Assembly (NCBI RefSeq): GCF_025464955.1
Contig: NZ_JAODNM010000041.1
Span: 1-64,000, forward strand
Length of the DNA stretch: 64,000 bases
Direction: 5' to 3'
From: Amycolatopsis sp.
GTDB taxonomy: Bacteria > Actinomycetota > Actinomycetes > Mycobacteriales > Pseudonocardiaceae
How positions within the stretch are numbered: the stretch's first letter is position 1; each line of letters opens with the position of its first letter. The notes beneath the pieces were generated by a model that searched no databases, was not told the DNA's origin, and saw only the letters and a program-made list of their open reading frames with translations. Both the position numbers and the translations under genes were made by a program. This document shows, one piece after another, positions 8,402-17,032 of the stretch.

Positions 8402-10522
8402 GTGGCACGTCGGGCGAGAGTGTTTCCTTTTCTGGGTTTGTGCGTGGTGGGCGGGATTATGGCCGCCGGAACCGTCGCGCCGATCACCATCGGCGCGGGC
8501 GCGCTGACCAACCAGGTCAGCGATTCGGTCAGCGCCATCTCGACGGACCTGGCGACCGCGGATCCGCCGCTGGTGACCACCGTGACCGACCGCGACGGCG
8601 GGACCATCGCGACGCTCTACGACCAGTACCGGCTGCCCACGACAGCCTCTCAGATCGCGCCGGCGATGAAGGCCGCGATCGTGTCGGTCGAGGACCGCCG
8701 GTTCTACTCCGAAGGCGGGGTCGACGTCCAGGGCATGCTGCGAGCCGCGCTGAACGACACCGCCGGCGGGAGCCTGCAGGGCGCCTCGACGATCACCCAG
8801 CAGTACGTCAAGAACTACCTGATCAACGTCGTGGACCGGGGCAACAAGGCCGCACAGCTCGCCGACCAGGAAGACACGGTCGCCCGCAAGCTGCGGGAGG
8901 CGAAGATGGCCGTGCAGCTCGGGGAAACGACGTCCAAGGACGTCATCCTCGCCGACTACCTGAACGTCGTGGAGTTCAGCGGGACCGTCTACGGCATCGG
9001 CGCCGCCGCACAGGCCTATTTCGTGACGACCGCGGACAAACTGACCGTGCCGCAGGCCGCGTTGCTCGCCGGAATGGTCAACAACCCCAATACGTACAAC
9101 CCGTACACCCATCCGGACAACGCGCTGCAACGGCGCAACCTCGTCATCGACGAAATGGTCTCGGGCGGCTCGCTGCCCGCCGCGGACGGCACTTCGGCGA
9201 AGGCGACGCCGCTCGGCGTGCGCGCCAACGGTCCTGTGACGCCGTCGGGAACCTGCATGGGCGCCGCGCCGGACGCGGGTTTCTTCTGCGCGTACGCGGA
9301 AAGCTATCTGGAACAGGCCGGTTTCACCGCCGACCAGCTGGCCACCGGCGGGTACGTCATCAAGACGACCATGGACCCGCATGTGAGCCAGGTGACCAAG
9401 GACGCCGTCGACGCGAACGTGCCGACCACGCAGGACGGCGTCGCCAACACCTTCTCGGTCGTGCAGCCGGGGCAGGACTCTCACCAGGTGCTGGCCATGG
9501 TGGCGAACCGCAACTACGGCAACGATCCGAGCCAGGGCCAGAGCTCGACCGACATCGTCGCCGACGCGAGCAACAAGTTCGGCGCCGGTTCATCGTTCAA
9601 GATCTTCACTTCGGCCGCCGCGATGGTGGCTGGAAAAGTCGGCCTCGACACTCCCCTGCCCAACCCGACCAGCAACTGCTTCACCCCGCCGAACGCGAAC
9701 AGCTTCACCAGTTGTTACCCGGTGAGCAACGACGGCACCGCGTACCCGGACCCGATCTCGCTCGCCGACGGGCTGGCGACGTCGCCGAACGTCGCGTTCG
9801 TGGGGCTGGAGTCGCAGGTCGGCATGGCCGCGGTGCTGGACATGGCTCAGAAGCTCGGTTTGCGGAACACCCTGAACACCAACGACGCCGGGAACACCCC
9901 GATCACCGATCCGGCCAACCCGCTGTCGACGAACCCGCAATACAACCAGCCCCAGTCGAAGTACTTCCAGAACCTGTTGTCGTTCACCCTCGGCGACAGC
10001 CCGGTCAGCCCGCTGGAGATGTCCAACGTGTCGGCCACCCTGATGAGCGGCGGGGTCTGGTGCCCGCCCAACCCGATCCTGTCGGTGACCGACCGGAACG
10101 GCCAGCCGGTGCCGGTCGCCCAGCAGGCGTGCCAGAGCGTCCTGCCGACCGCGGTGGCGAACACCTTGATGTCCGGGCTGAGCCGGGACACCACGATCGG
10201 CACGTCGGCCGTCGCCGCCCGCGCGGCCGGCTGGACCAGGCCCGACATCGGCAAGACCGGGACCACGCAGAACAGCGAGTCGGTCGCGTTCGTCGGCGGG
10301 GTGAACAACTACGCGGTGTCGTCCATGGTCTTCGCCGACGGCCGGTACCCGCAGGAAATCTGCCCCGGCGACCCGGTGCACCTGGGCAACTGCGGCCACG
10401 GCGCGTTCGGTGGCACGGTTGCCGCGCCGCCGTACTTCAGTGCGATGAACCAGCTGCTGGCCGGCCGGCCGGACCAGCCGGTGCCTGGCCCCGATCCGGC
10501 TTACCTCAACGCGCGCCAGTAG
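8402..10522 (+). CDS. class A penicillin-binding protein (GT51 transglycosylase/transpeptidase)
   Basis: A 706-residue bifunctional peptidoglycan synthase anchored by an N-terminal membrane segment (FPFLGLCVVGGIMAAG). The transglycosylase domain shows EDRRFYSEGGVD, GASTITQQYVKN and the downstream LADYLNVVEF, in order. The transpeptidase domain has SSFK (S397-K400), SPN within LATSPNVAF, and KTG at 618-620. It polymerises lipid II and crosslinks peptide stems at the outer face of the membrane. The GTG start is at 8402. It is followed 30 bp later by the AAC(2') gene, probably co-transcribed. No PASTA domain is seen at the C-terminus, which ends shortly after the KTG-containing lobe. Confidence 0.93.
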   Translation: MARRARVFPFLGLCVVGGIMAAGTVAPITIGAGALTNQVSDSVSAISTDLATADPPLVTTVTDRDGGTIATLYDQYRLPTTASQIAPAMKAAIVSVEDRRFYSEGGVDVQGMLRAALNDTAGGSLQGASTITQQYVKNYLINVVDRGNKAAQLADQEDTVARKLREAKMAVQLGETTSKDVILADYLNVVEFSGTVYGIGAAAQAYFVTTADKLTVPQAALLAGMVNNPNTYNPYTHPDNALQRRNLVIDEMVSGGSLPAADGTSAKATPLGVRANGPVTPSGTCMGAAPDAGFFCAYAESYLEQAGFTADQLATGGYVIKTTMDPHVSQVTKDAVDANVPTTQDGVANTFSVVQPGQDSHQVLAMVANRNYGNDPSQGQSSTDIVADASNKFGAGSSFKIFTSAAAMVAGKVGLDTPLPNPTSNCFTPPNANSFTSCYPVSNDGTAYPDPISLADGLATSPNVAFVGLESQVGMAAVLDMAQKLGLRNTLNTNDAGNTPITDPANPLSTNPQYNQPQSKYFQNLLSFTLGDSPVSPLEMSNVSATLMSGGVWCPPNPILSVTDRNGQPVPVAQQACQSVLPTAVANTLMSGLSRDTTIGTSAVAARAAGWTRPDIGKTGTTQNSESVAFVGGVNNYAVSSMVFADGRYPQEICPGDPVHLGNCGHGAFGGTVAAPPYFSAMNQLLAGRPDQPVPGPDPAYLNARQ

Positions 10523-10552
10523 CTGGGCGCCAGTAGCTGCGACAATGGCCGG

Positions 10553-11083
10553 ATGATCGAACTGGCCACCGCGTTCACCGCCGAGCTGGACGCGGCAACC
10601 CGCTCGGCGGCCCGAACGCTGCTCTACGACGTCTTCGAAGACATGACCGAGCACGACTGGGACCACGCGCTCGGTGGCATGCACGTCGTGATGCGGGAGG
10701 ACGGCGAACTGGTCGGCCACGCGTCGGTCGTCCAGCGGCAGCTGCTGCACGGCGGCCGGGCGTTGCGCACCGGCTATGTCGAGGCCGTCGCCGTACGGGC
10801 GGACCGACGCGGGCGCGGCCACGGTGACACGCTGATGGCGGAGGTCGAACGACTGATCCGCGGCGCATACGACCTCGGTGCCCTGGGCGCTTCCGACCTG
10901 GCCGCGACGTTCTACCCGAAACGCGGGTGGCTGCACTGGCAGGGGCCGACTTCGGCGCTGACCCCCGACGGCATCCAGCGAACCGAAGCCGAGGACGGCT
11001 CCGTCTTCGTCCTGCCCCTGTCGATCCCGCTGGACCTTTCGGGCGCCCTCATCTGCGACTGGCGCGCCGGCGACGTCTGGTAG
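10553..11083 (+). CDS. aac(2'): aminoglycoside 2'-N-acetyltransferase, AAC(2')-I type
   Basis: A 176-residue GNAT enzyme that transfers acetyl from acetyl-CoA to the 2'-amino group of aminoglycosides. It resembles the mycobacterial AAC(2')-I proteins along its whole length: TEHDWDHALGGMH near residue 35, RTGYVEAVAVRADRRGRG (acetyl-CoA loop), RGAYDLGALGAS, and the diagnostic C-terminus ICDWRAGDVW. In mycobacteria the enzyme is intrinsic and has been proposed to act on cell-wall or other housekeeping substrates as well. Its position 30 bp behind a peptidoglycan synthase gene is in keeping with that idea but does not prove it. It is followed by a 52-bp repeat and an inverted repeat. Confidence 0.92.
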   Translation: MIELATAFTAELDAATRSAARTLLYDVFEDMTEHDWDHALGGMHVVMREDGELVGHASVVQRQLLHGGRALRTGYVEAVAVRADRRGRGHGDTLMAEVERLIRGAYDLGALGASDLAATFYPKRGWLHWQGPTSALTPDGIQRTEAEDGSVFVLPLSIPLDLSGALICDWRAGDVW

Positions 11084-11148
11084 CCACCCGCAAATGGGGC
11101 TGGCGGGGGCAGTGGGTGCTGCTGTGGCGTTGCGGCTCGTACGGGAGC

Positions 11149-11201
11149 GACTCGGGGGACGTTTCGTACAAATCATTTGTATCGGGGGACGTTTCGTACA
11201 C
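11149..11201 (+). repeat. 52-bp repeat, copy 2 (TCGGGGGACGTT family)
   Basis: Same orientation and nearly the same sequence as 6453-6504. Here both sub-repeats are complete: TCGGGGGACGTTTCGTAC occurs at about 11152 and again at 11182, with AAATCATTTGTA between them. It lies 65 bp after the AAC(2') stop. Confidence 0.75.
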
Positions 11202-11395
11202 AAGGGCGCCCGACCGGCCAACCCCAGCAGCCACACCGACACCACCAGCCTCACCAGCCCCACGGACGCGGGCCTCTGATCCAGTCCACATGCCCCGGCC
11301 GGCCCCAGTCTCTGCTGCCGTAGACGAGACCCCTCGCACGACGTCCCCGCCCCGCACTGTCATGCACCCGCGACACACAGCACTGACCCCACCTA

Positions 11396-11475
11396 CAGAC
11401 TCGTGAGCATTCCGGCACGCCCGGGTGCGGGTGTCCCGCAGGGCAGAGCAACCAGCCGGAACGCTCACGAGTCTG
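11396..11475. terminator. 20-bp inverted repeat with one mismatch
   Basis: CAGACTCGTGAGCATTCCGG (11396-11415) and its near-complement ending at 11475 differ at one position, around a 40-nt loop. It may terminate transcription from the left or be a small non-autonomous repeat. The gap 11084-11547 holds this, the 52-bp repeat and no gene. A related arm, CTCGTGAGCG, recurs in the hairpin at 41081-41140. Confidence 0.5.
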
Positions 11476-11547
11476 CGACGCAAACCAGTTTACAGACGAG
11501 CAGCTCTCGGCTAGGTTTGCATCACCAACTAGTTTGAGGGGGCCGAA

Positions 11548-12156
11548 ATGGATCGGCGACAGCTGGAATCCGCGGGCACGAGCTACCCGTACACCCACAT
11601 CCAGGGTCTCTACGGCATCCCGTTCAGCCTGGTCATGGCCCTGATCGGAGCAAGCAACCTGACGAACCCGCCATGGAGCCCCTGGGTGCTTGGCGGTGGG
11701 GTACTGCTCTGCCTGGCTTCGTTCGGCGCGGTCACCCTGTACTACCAGCGCAACTTCGGCCGGGTCATCCCGCTGCGGAGCAGGCAGCTCAGATGCCTCA
11801 TCGCCGCGGTGACCGGGTTCGCGGTCTACGTCGCGTCGGACCAGCTGGCCCGGGGCGCCCTGGGGCATCCCCCGGAGCAGCCGGTCAGCATCACGATGGC
11901 CACCTGGGCGCTGGGCATGCTGGTCTTCTACGCCATCGGCACGGGACTGAGCGTCCACCGCATCGTCATCTGGGTGGCCGTAGTGGTCGCCGGCTGCCTC
12001 CCGATCTGGGGCCTGGACCAGAATCGGGACGCGATAGCCTACTTCCCGCTCGGCGCGGCGATCCTCGTGTCGGGCCTGTTCGACCACTACCTGCTGGTCC
12101 GCACCTTCCGGTCCTATCAGGACTTGAACCTCGAGGACACCAATGCCGGAGCATAA
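11548..12156 (+). CDS. multi-pass membrane protein of unknown function
   Basis: A 202-residue protein with about six hydrophobic segments (for example GIPFSLVMALIGAS, VLGGGVLLCLASFGAV, LIAAVTGFAVYVA, MATWALGMLVFYAIGTG, IVIWVAVVVAGCLPIWGL, FPLGAAILVSGLF). No catalytic or transport motif is recognised. Its end overlaps by 14 bases with the next gene, a small winged-helix regulator, so the two are co-translated. Membrane protein plus wHTH pairs are widespread in actinobacteria; the regulator may control this gene. Upstream, near-palindromic CAAACCAGTTT (11481) and CAACTAGTTTG (11526) are candidate operators. Confidence 0.75.
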   Translation: MDRRQLESAGTSYPYTHIQGLYGIPFSLVMALIGASNLTNPPWSPWVLGGGVLLCLASFGAVTLYYQRNFGRVIPLRSRQLRCLIAAVTGFAVYVASDQLARGALGHPPEQPVSITMATWALGMLVFYAIGTGLSVHRIVIWVAVVVAGCLPIWGLDQNRDAIAYFPLGAAILVSGLFDHYLLVRTFRSYQDLNLEDTNAGA

Positions 12157-12463
12157 CGGGGAACTGGCCCTCGACAAGCTCATCCACGAACCCGCCAGGC
12201 TCGCGATCATGACGGTGATGTCCTCGGTGCAGACGGCGGACTTCGTCTTCCTGCAGCGCACGACCGGGCTGACCAACGGCAACCTGTCCAGCCATCTCAC
12301 GAAGCTCGAAGAAGCGGGGCTGGTGCGGATCGAGAAACGGTTCGTGCGCAAGAAACCGAACACCAACGTCGAACTGACACCCGTGGGCAAAGAGCGCATC
12401 GCACTGCACTGGGACCAGCTCGAACGACTGAAGAAGCTCTCGGAAACCCCTCCCGAGAACTGA
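12143..12463 (+). CDS. small winged-helix transcriptional regulator (MarR-like HTH)
   Basis: A 106-residue DNA-binding protein consisting of one winged helix: DKLIHEPARLAIMTVMS, a recognition region TGLTNGNLSSHLTKLEEAGL and a wing VRIEKRFVRKKPNTNVELT. This is the short 'transcriptional regulator' form found beside DUF-type membrane proteins, without a separate sensor domain. The ATG at 12143 lies inside the end of the preceding membrane protein gene (14-base overlap). Its target is probably its own operon. No terminator is obvious in the 80 bp before the convergent hydroxylase pseudogene. Confidence 0.85.
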   Translation: MPEHNGELALDKLIHEPARLAIMTVMSSVQTADFVFLQRTTGLTNGNLSSHLTKLEEAGLVRIEKRFVRKKPNTNVELTPVGKERIALHWDQLERLKKLSETPPEN

Positions 12464-12544
12464 CGCTGTAAAGACTGATGCCGCACCGGAAGTGCGCCCG
12501 CCCGCGCGCAGTACGGGCACGAGCGAGCATGAAATGCACTCGCG

Positions 12545-13730
12545 CTATGACGCAGGTGGCCCGAACCAGGTCGTTAGTGCGGCGGGGAGCGCGGGGGCGG
12601 TTAGTTCTCCTGTCCAGGCGACGTGTCCGTCGGGGCGAATCAGGACGGCGGTGGGGGCCGTGACCTCACCGAGGACAGGAAGTTCCCCGACGTCGGCATA
12701 TTTGGCGTTGATCAGCTGGATTCGATCCGCCCACGGAGTGACGTCGAAGGCGCTGGGGCCACCGAGGTTGAGCAGCACCGGCCGGGCATCGTGCAGCAGG
12801 GTGAACACTCGCACCTGGCCGTCTTCGGTGGCCAGGTCGAGATCGGGCACGCGGCGCCCGAGCAGCGGGTGGCCCTCACCGAGGTCGTAGTGAATGTCCA
12901 AACCGGACATCATCCCGGCGATCCGCTTACGCGGCTCCGCCACGCTCGGCAGCTCGGACATGGTGTCGCGCAAGGCCTCGACCCGGTCAGTGGTGGGGAT
13001 GAGCGCGGTTTGCGCCATGGTGTTGCGCAGCACGCGCGCGGCGACCGGGTGCCGCTCGGCCTGATAGGTGTCCAGCAGGCTTTCCGGCGATGTTCCCTTG
13101 ACGACCTGGGCCAGCTTCCACCCCAGGTTCACCGCATCCTGCACCCCGATCCCGAGGCCCTGTCCCCCGATCGGCGAATGGATGTGGGCCGAGTCCCCAG
13201 CCAGCAGCACTCGCCCCTCGCGATACGACGCCGCCTGCCGGGTCACGTCGGTAAACCTGGTGATCCAAGTGGGACTGTGCATCCCGTAATCCGTGCCGAA
13301 GACGGCGACGACCGCCTCGCTGACATCGTTCAGGGTGGGCTCACCGGTCTTTCCGAGTTGCTGTTCGCTCACCACGACCCGCACCGGCCCTCGACGTCGA
13401 CGCCGGTGTCGTCCTGCGCGAACCCCGTCACCTCACGTCCGCGATAGCTCGGCACCCCCAGTTCGTCGACCCAGGCGGCCAGCGTTCGCTCGATGCGGTC
13501 CTGCCACAGCCCGAGCCCGTAGTTGTGCCGGGTGGGAAAGTCGCTGATGTCCAGCAGGATCATGGAGAACGACCCGACCTGGCCCACCGTCCCCTGAGCC
13601 AGGAACCGATCAGCTCGTAGTCGGCGCGCCGCTCGACGATGGCGACGTCGACGCCCGCCAACGCCAGCTCACCCGCCAACATCAGCCCGGTCGGACCGCC
13701 TCCGGTTATCACCACGGCATGTTCGGCCAT
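12545..13730 (-). pseudogene. FAD-dependent aromatic hydroxylase (PheA/TfdB family), broken
   Basis: Three pieces in different frames together make most of a flavoprotein monooxygenase. The N-terminal piece (from ATG 13730) has the FAD motif VVITGGGPTGLMLAGELAL and stops after YELIGS. The middle piece (about 13370-13587) has SDFPTRHNYGLGLWQDRIER. The C-terminal piece (to 12545) has the second FAD motif REGRVLLAGDSAHIHSPIGG and the thioredoxin-like tail. Compared with intact relatives of about 480-500 residues, roughly 20 residues are missing at the first break and 60 or more at the second. With two deletions and frameshifts it cannot make an active enzyme. The C-terminal frame alone is 279 codons and could be misread as an intact gene. 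Confidence 0.85.
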
Positions 13731-14065
13731 GTGGTTTGGTCCCCCTTTGGTTGGTTCTGCCTTCGGACGACGATTCTGCGGCATAACGTGCCAGCAAAGG
13801 GGAATTTGACTACCCCGGTGGTCGGCTCCTTCCCTTTTCGACTGTCGCGATGCGACGGTCGACCTTGCTGGCAGCCACAAACCGCTCCATTCCAAGTCCG
13901 TCCACACGTGACGTCTTGTTTCCTGTTCTACCCGGTCGCCCGAAACACAAACCTCGCAGACGAAACCAGACCGATACGCAAAACTGTCGACGCCTTACCC
14001 GATCAGGTCTAGCCTGACTCGCCGGTCGGGTTATCGCCGAAGCGACCGGCAGGGGGCGGGAACCC
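13731..14065. other. intergenic region, promoter side of two divergent genes
   Basis: 335 bp without a gene, noticeably richer in A/T than its surroundings. It should hold the promoters of the STAS-HATPase gene and of the decayed hydroxylase. No operator palindrome or riboswitch was recognised. Confidence 0.5.
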
Positions 14066-14845
14066 ATGAGCAGATTGAAGATCGACGTCAACGTCGACGT
14101 GGACGGCTGTGCCATCGTGCGGCCGTCGGGGCCGCTGAACGCGCTGACCTACGGCCGGTTGCGGGACACCCTGTTGAAATGCGCCGCGGAGGTCCCGGTC
14201 GCGGTCATTGTGGACCTGCGGTCGGTGAAGGCGTCCACGGTGTCCGCGCTGACGGTGTTTTCCGCAGTTTGGATGCGCACGGCGGACTGGCCCGGCGTGC
14301 CGATGCTGCTGTTCGGCGTCCCGGTCGACGGCGAGGTCCAGCTGACCGCCAGCCAGGTAGCGCGGTTCGTCCCGGTGTTCCCCCACCTCGACGCCGCCAA
14401 GGAGTCGTTGCACCGATCACCGGAACAGCGACCCGTCGAGCTCGGACTGCAACTGGCGACGGCGAGTACCGCCGCCGCCCGCCGCTACGTCATCGCCACC
14501 TGCGAAACCTGGCACCTCACCGCCGAAATCGCCGACGACGCGGCCACCATCGCCACCGAGTTCGTCGAAAACCCGCTGCTGTACGACACCGCGGAAGCGC
14601 TGGTCAGACTGAAACTCCGGGACGGAATGCTGACCATCGCGGTCTCCGACGTCGATCTCGCCACCGCCGTGCCGTCGGGCTCACCGACAGTGGACCTGCC
14701 CTCACCCGGCCTGCTGATGGCACCTCGCCTCGCCGTCGCCTGGGGCTGCACTCCGACGTCGAACGGCGGCAAGGTGATGTGGGCGGTCCTCCGCGTGGAC
14801 ACCACCAAGAACTCCTGCCGCACCAAGAAAAGACCGCCGGACTAG
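14066..14845 (+). CDS. STAS domain fused to an RsbW-like HATPase domain
   Basis: A 259-residue protein. Residues ~1-110 match a STAS (anti-anti-sigma) fold: CAIVRPSGPLNALTYGRLRD, then VIVDLRSVKASTVSALTVF, where the usual D-S-S-G phosphorylation site is changed to T-V-S-A. Residues ~125-250 match an anti-sigma-type histidine-kinase-like ATPase: ATEFVENPLL (N-box Glu and Asn kept), RLKLRDGMLTIAVSDVD (G1 Asp kept), and GLLMAPRLAVAWG in place of the usual GGRGL lid. Partner-switching proteins are normally separate, the STAS protein binding the kinase; here both are in one chain. It may be a self-contained regulator of a sigma factor or a scaffold. No sigma factor gene is adjacent. Kinase activity is doubtful because the glycine-rich lid is altered. 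Confidence 0.75.
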   Translation: MSRLKIDVNVDVDGCAIVRPSGPLNALTYGRLRDTLLKCAAEVPVAVIVDLRSVKASTVSALTVFSAVWMRTADWPGVPMLLFGVPVDGEVQLTASQVARFVPVFPHLDAAKESLHRSPEQRPVELGLQLATASTAAARRYVIATCETWHLTAEIADDAATIATEFVENPLLYDTAEALVRLKLRDGMLTIAVSDVDLATAVPSGSPTVDLPSPGLLMAPRLAVAWGCTPTSNGGKVMWAVLRVDTTKNSCRTKKRPPD

Positions 14846-14853
14846 CAGCTCTG

Positions 14854-15630
14854 TTACATCTCCCAGGGTGCGGTCGAGAGGGTGCTCCCGGTTTCCAGCA
14901 GGGACTTGAGGTTCGACAGCACGGCGGCCCAGCCACCGGAGACAGCCTTGTGGTCGGCCGCGTTCGCCAGGTTCTCGTGGGTGACGGTCAACCGGACGAC
15001 GTCGCCGTGCGGCTCGAGGTCGAACGTCACTTGGGACGGCTCTTCGACGCTGTCGGGGCCATTCCAGCTCGCCACCAGACGCTTCGGCGGAATGCTCTCG
15101 AGAACAGTGCCGACGACGTCGGCGGTCTTGGTGCCGTCGATGCGCTGGTGCTCCCACTTCGAGCCGACCTGCCAGTCCGAAACGTTGCGGTGCCCCCAGT
15201 ACTGCGCCGTCAACTCGGCGTCGGTCAGCGCGTTCCAGACCTTTTCGGGCGTGCTCTCGATGTAGGTGACGTAGACGAAGGTCGGCTTGTCGGTCATGGC
15301 TTCCTCTGCTCGTTGTTTGATCGCGCTCAGCGCCCGCAGGCGCGGCCGCTCGAATTTGTCGATCCACCGTTCCTGGATTTCGTGCAGGGGAACGGGATTG
15401 AGGTAGTGGAGCTTTTCCCGCCCGCGCCGCACGGTGCTGACCAGGTTGGCGGCCTCCAGTACGGCCAGGTGCTGGGTCGCCGATTGCCGCGTCATCTCGA
15501 CGCGCTCGCACAGCTCGCCCAACGTCTGCCCGTTGTCCTCGTGAAGCAGGTCCAGCAGGTACCGGCGGGTGTGGTCGGCCAGTGCCTTGAAGACCTGGTC
15601 CAGCGCGGACCGGTCGCTCTCTGATTGCAC
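14854..15630 (-). CDS. ArsR-type HTH fused to an AHSA1/SRPBCC domain
   Basis: A 258-residue fusion. Residues 1-105 are an ArsR-like winged helix (FKALADHTRRYLLDLLHE, QTLGELCERVEMTRQSATQHL). Residues 113-255 are an SRPBCC/AHSA1 fold (TYIESTPEKVWNALTDAEL, KWEHQRIDGTK, GGWAAVLSNLKSLLETG). These are usually two adjacent genes; here one reading frame covers both, with the second domain starting at an internal MTDKPTFVYV. The N-terminal half should bind its own promoter, and the C-terminal half may bind a hydrophobic ligand. A near-palindrome at 15641-15660 just upstream is a candidate operator. Divergent from the aldo/keto reductase gene. Confidence 0.9.
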   Translation of the reverse strand: MQSESDRSALDQVFKALADHTRRYLLDLLHEDNGQTLGELCERVEMTRQSATQHLAVLEAANLVSTVRRGREKLHYLNPVPLHEIQERWIDKFERPRLRALSAIKQRAEEAMTDKPTFVYVTYIESTPEKVWNALTDAELTAQYWGHRNVSDWQVGSKWEHQRIDGTKTADVVGTVLESIPPKRLVASWNGPDSVEEPSQVTFDLEPHGDVVRLTVTHENLANAADHKAVSGGWAAVLSNLKSLLETGSTLSTAPWEM

Positions 15631-15640
15631 ACACTAAGTT

Positions 15641-15660
15641 ATGCAGTCAGATGGCTGCAT
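15641..15660. promoter_or_regulatory. candidate ArsR operator
   Basis: ATGCAG at 15641 and CTGCAT at 15655 form an inverted repeat with an 8-nt spacer, 11 bp upstream of the ArsR-AHSA1 start and 47 bp upstream of the aldo/keto reductase start. Imperfect dyads of this type are typical for ArsR proteins. Confidence 0.5.
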
Positions 15661-15706
15661 GTCAAGTCGCAAGGTGCCCGAACACGCGCGCGGCTAGGCT
15701 TGGATC

Positions 15707-16741
15707 ATGGAATACCGCAGCCTTGGACGCACTGGAATGCAGGTCAGTCCGCTCTGCCTGGGAGCGATGATGTTCGGTTCCTGGGGGGAACCCGACCACG
15801 AAGTTTCGATCGGGATCATCCACCACGCACTGGACGCGGGGATCAACTTCATCGACACCGCGGACGCCTACTCGGGCGGCGAATCGGAGACCATCGTCGG
15901 CAAGGCACTGGCCGGCGGGCGCCGCGAGGACATCATCCTTGCCACCAAGTTCCACTTCCCGATGGACGAGAACCCGAACAAGCGCGGCAACTCACGCCGC
16001 TGGATCGTCCGGGAGGTCGAAAGCAGCTTGAAGCGCCTCGACACGGACTGGATCGACCTCTACCAGGTCCACCGACCCGACCCCGCCACCGACATCGAAG
16101 AAACCCTCTCGGCCCTGACCGACCTTCAGCACCAGGGCAAGATCCGCGCGTTCGGCTCCTCGACATTCCCGGCCTATCAGGTTGTCGAGGCCCAGTGGGT
16201 GGCCGAAAAGCACGGCCTCTCCCGATTCGTCACCGAACAGCCGCCGTATTCCATCCTCACTCGCGGCATCGAAGCCGACCTGCTGCCGGTCACCGAAAGC
16301 TACGGCATGGGCGTGCTCCCCTGGGGCCCGCTCGGGGGCGGGTGGCTGAGCGGCCGGTACCGCCAGGGGCAGGACCTCCCCACGTCAGGCCGCACCGCGC
16401 GGATGCCCGCCCGCTACGACCTGTCCATGCCCGGCAACCGGGAGAAGCTCGACGCCGCCGAAGCACTGGCTGTGCTCGCCGAGGAAGCCGGGCTCTCCCT
16501 GGTCCACCTGGCGCTGGCGTTCGTCCTGCAGCACCCGGGCGTGACCAGCCCGATCATCGGACCGCGCACGATGGAGCACCTCAAGTCCCAGCTGGGCGCG
16601 GCCGACGTCACCCTGTCCGCCGACATCCTGGACCGCATCGACGAAATCGTCCCGCCGGGCGTCACCGTGTCCACCGCCGATCGGGGCTATGTGCCGCCGC
16701 CGCTCAGCAATCCGTTCCTGCGCCGCCGCCGTACGGCCTGA
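15707..16741 (+). CDS. aldo/keto reductase
   Basis: A 344-residue cytoplasmic NADPH-dependent (beta/alpha)8-barrel oxidoreductase. The start MEYRSLGRTGMQVSPLCLGA is the standard AKR opening. The catalytic tetrad is visible as Asp and Tyr in IDTADAYSGGES, Lys in ILATKFHF and His in DLYQVHRPDP. The C-terminal cofactor loop SPIIGPRTMEHLKSQLGA is present. It is probably a carbonyl or sugar-aldehyde reductase of the YghZ/Tas-like group; the substrate is not inferable. Divergent from the ArsR-AHSA1 gene and followed by a hairpin terminator. Confidence 0.92.
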   Translation: MEYRSLGRTGMQVSPLCLGAMMFGSWGEPDHEVSIGIIHHALDAGINFIDTADAYSGGESETIVGKALAGGRREDIILATKFHFPMDENPNKRGNSRRWIVREVESSLKRLDTDWIDLYQVHRPDPATDIEETLSALTDLQHQGKIRAFGSSTFPAYQVVEAQWVAEKHGLSRFVTEQPPYSILTRGIEADLLPVTESYGMGVLPWGPLGGGWLSGRYRQGQDLPTSGRTARMPARYDLSMPGNREKLDAAEALAVLAEEAGLSLVHLALAFVLQHPGVTSPIIGPRTMEHLKSQLGAADVTLSADILDRIDEIVPPGVTVSTADRGYVPPPLSNPFLRRRRTA

Positions 16742-16748
16742 TCGGCGC

Positions 16749-16790
16749 CGGTCCGATTACGCCGGCGAATTCGCGGACGTAATCGGACCG
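16749..16790 (+). terminator. 13-bp inverted repeat after the aldo/keto reductase
   Basis: CGGTCCGATTACG (16749-16761) pairs exactly with CGTAATCGGACCG (16778-16790). It begins 8 bp after the reductase stop codon. Confidence 0.7.
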
Positions 16791-17032
16791 AGATCGCCGT
16801 CCGAGTGCGTGTCGCACCACGGTCGAACACACGCGATGTGACAACTTTGTGAAGTGGCGCTGTCAAGACACTACTAAAGTTCCCTGCCGCGCAAGGTATT
16901 TCGGCTAAGCCCTTCACAATTTTTAGCGACCAGGTAGCATTTTGGCGCAGTCGGGCCAAAACCGCACCGCTGGCAAAGGCTGCCACCACAGCCCGGCGCG
17001 ATCATCGGGGATCGACGGAAACGGGAGTGCGC

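Noticed and set aside
9590..11263. Long minus-strand open frame across the PBP and AAC(2') genes
   Set aside because: Antisense to two well-supported genes; no domain.
13921..13960. SigB-like promoter (GTTT-n15-GGGTA) on the minus strand
   Set aside because: It points towards a pseudogene, lies about 190 bp upstream of it, and one match can arise by chance.
16791..17032. c-di-AMP (ydaO) riboswitch before the lytic transglycosylase
   Set aside because: Looked for because cell-wall hydrolase genes in actinobacteria often have one; the conserved core sequences were not found.
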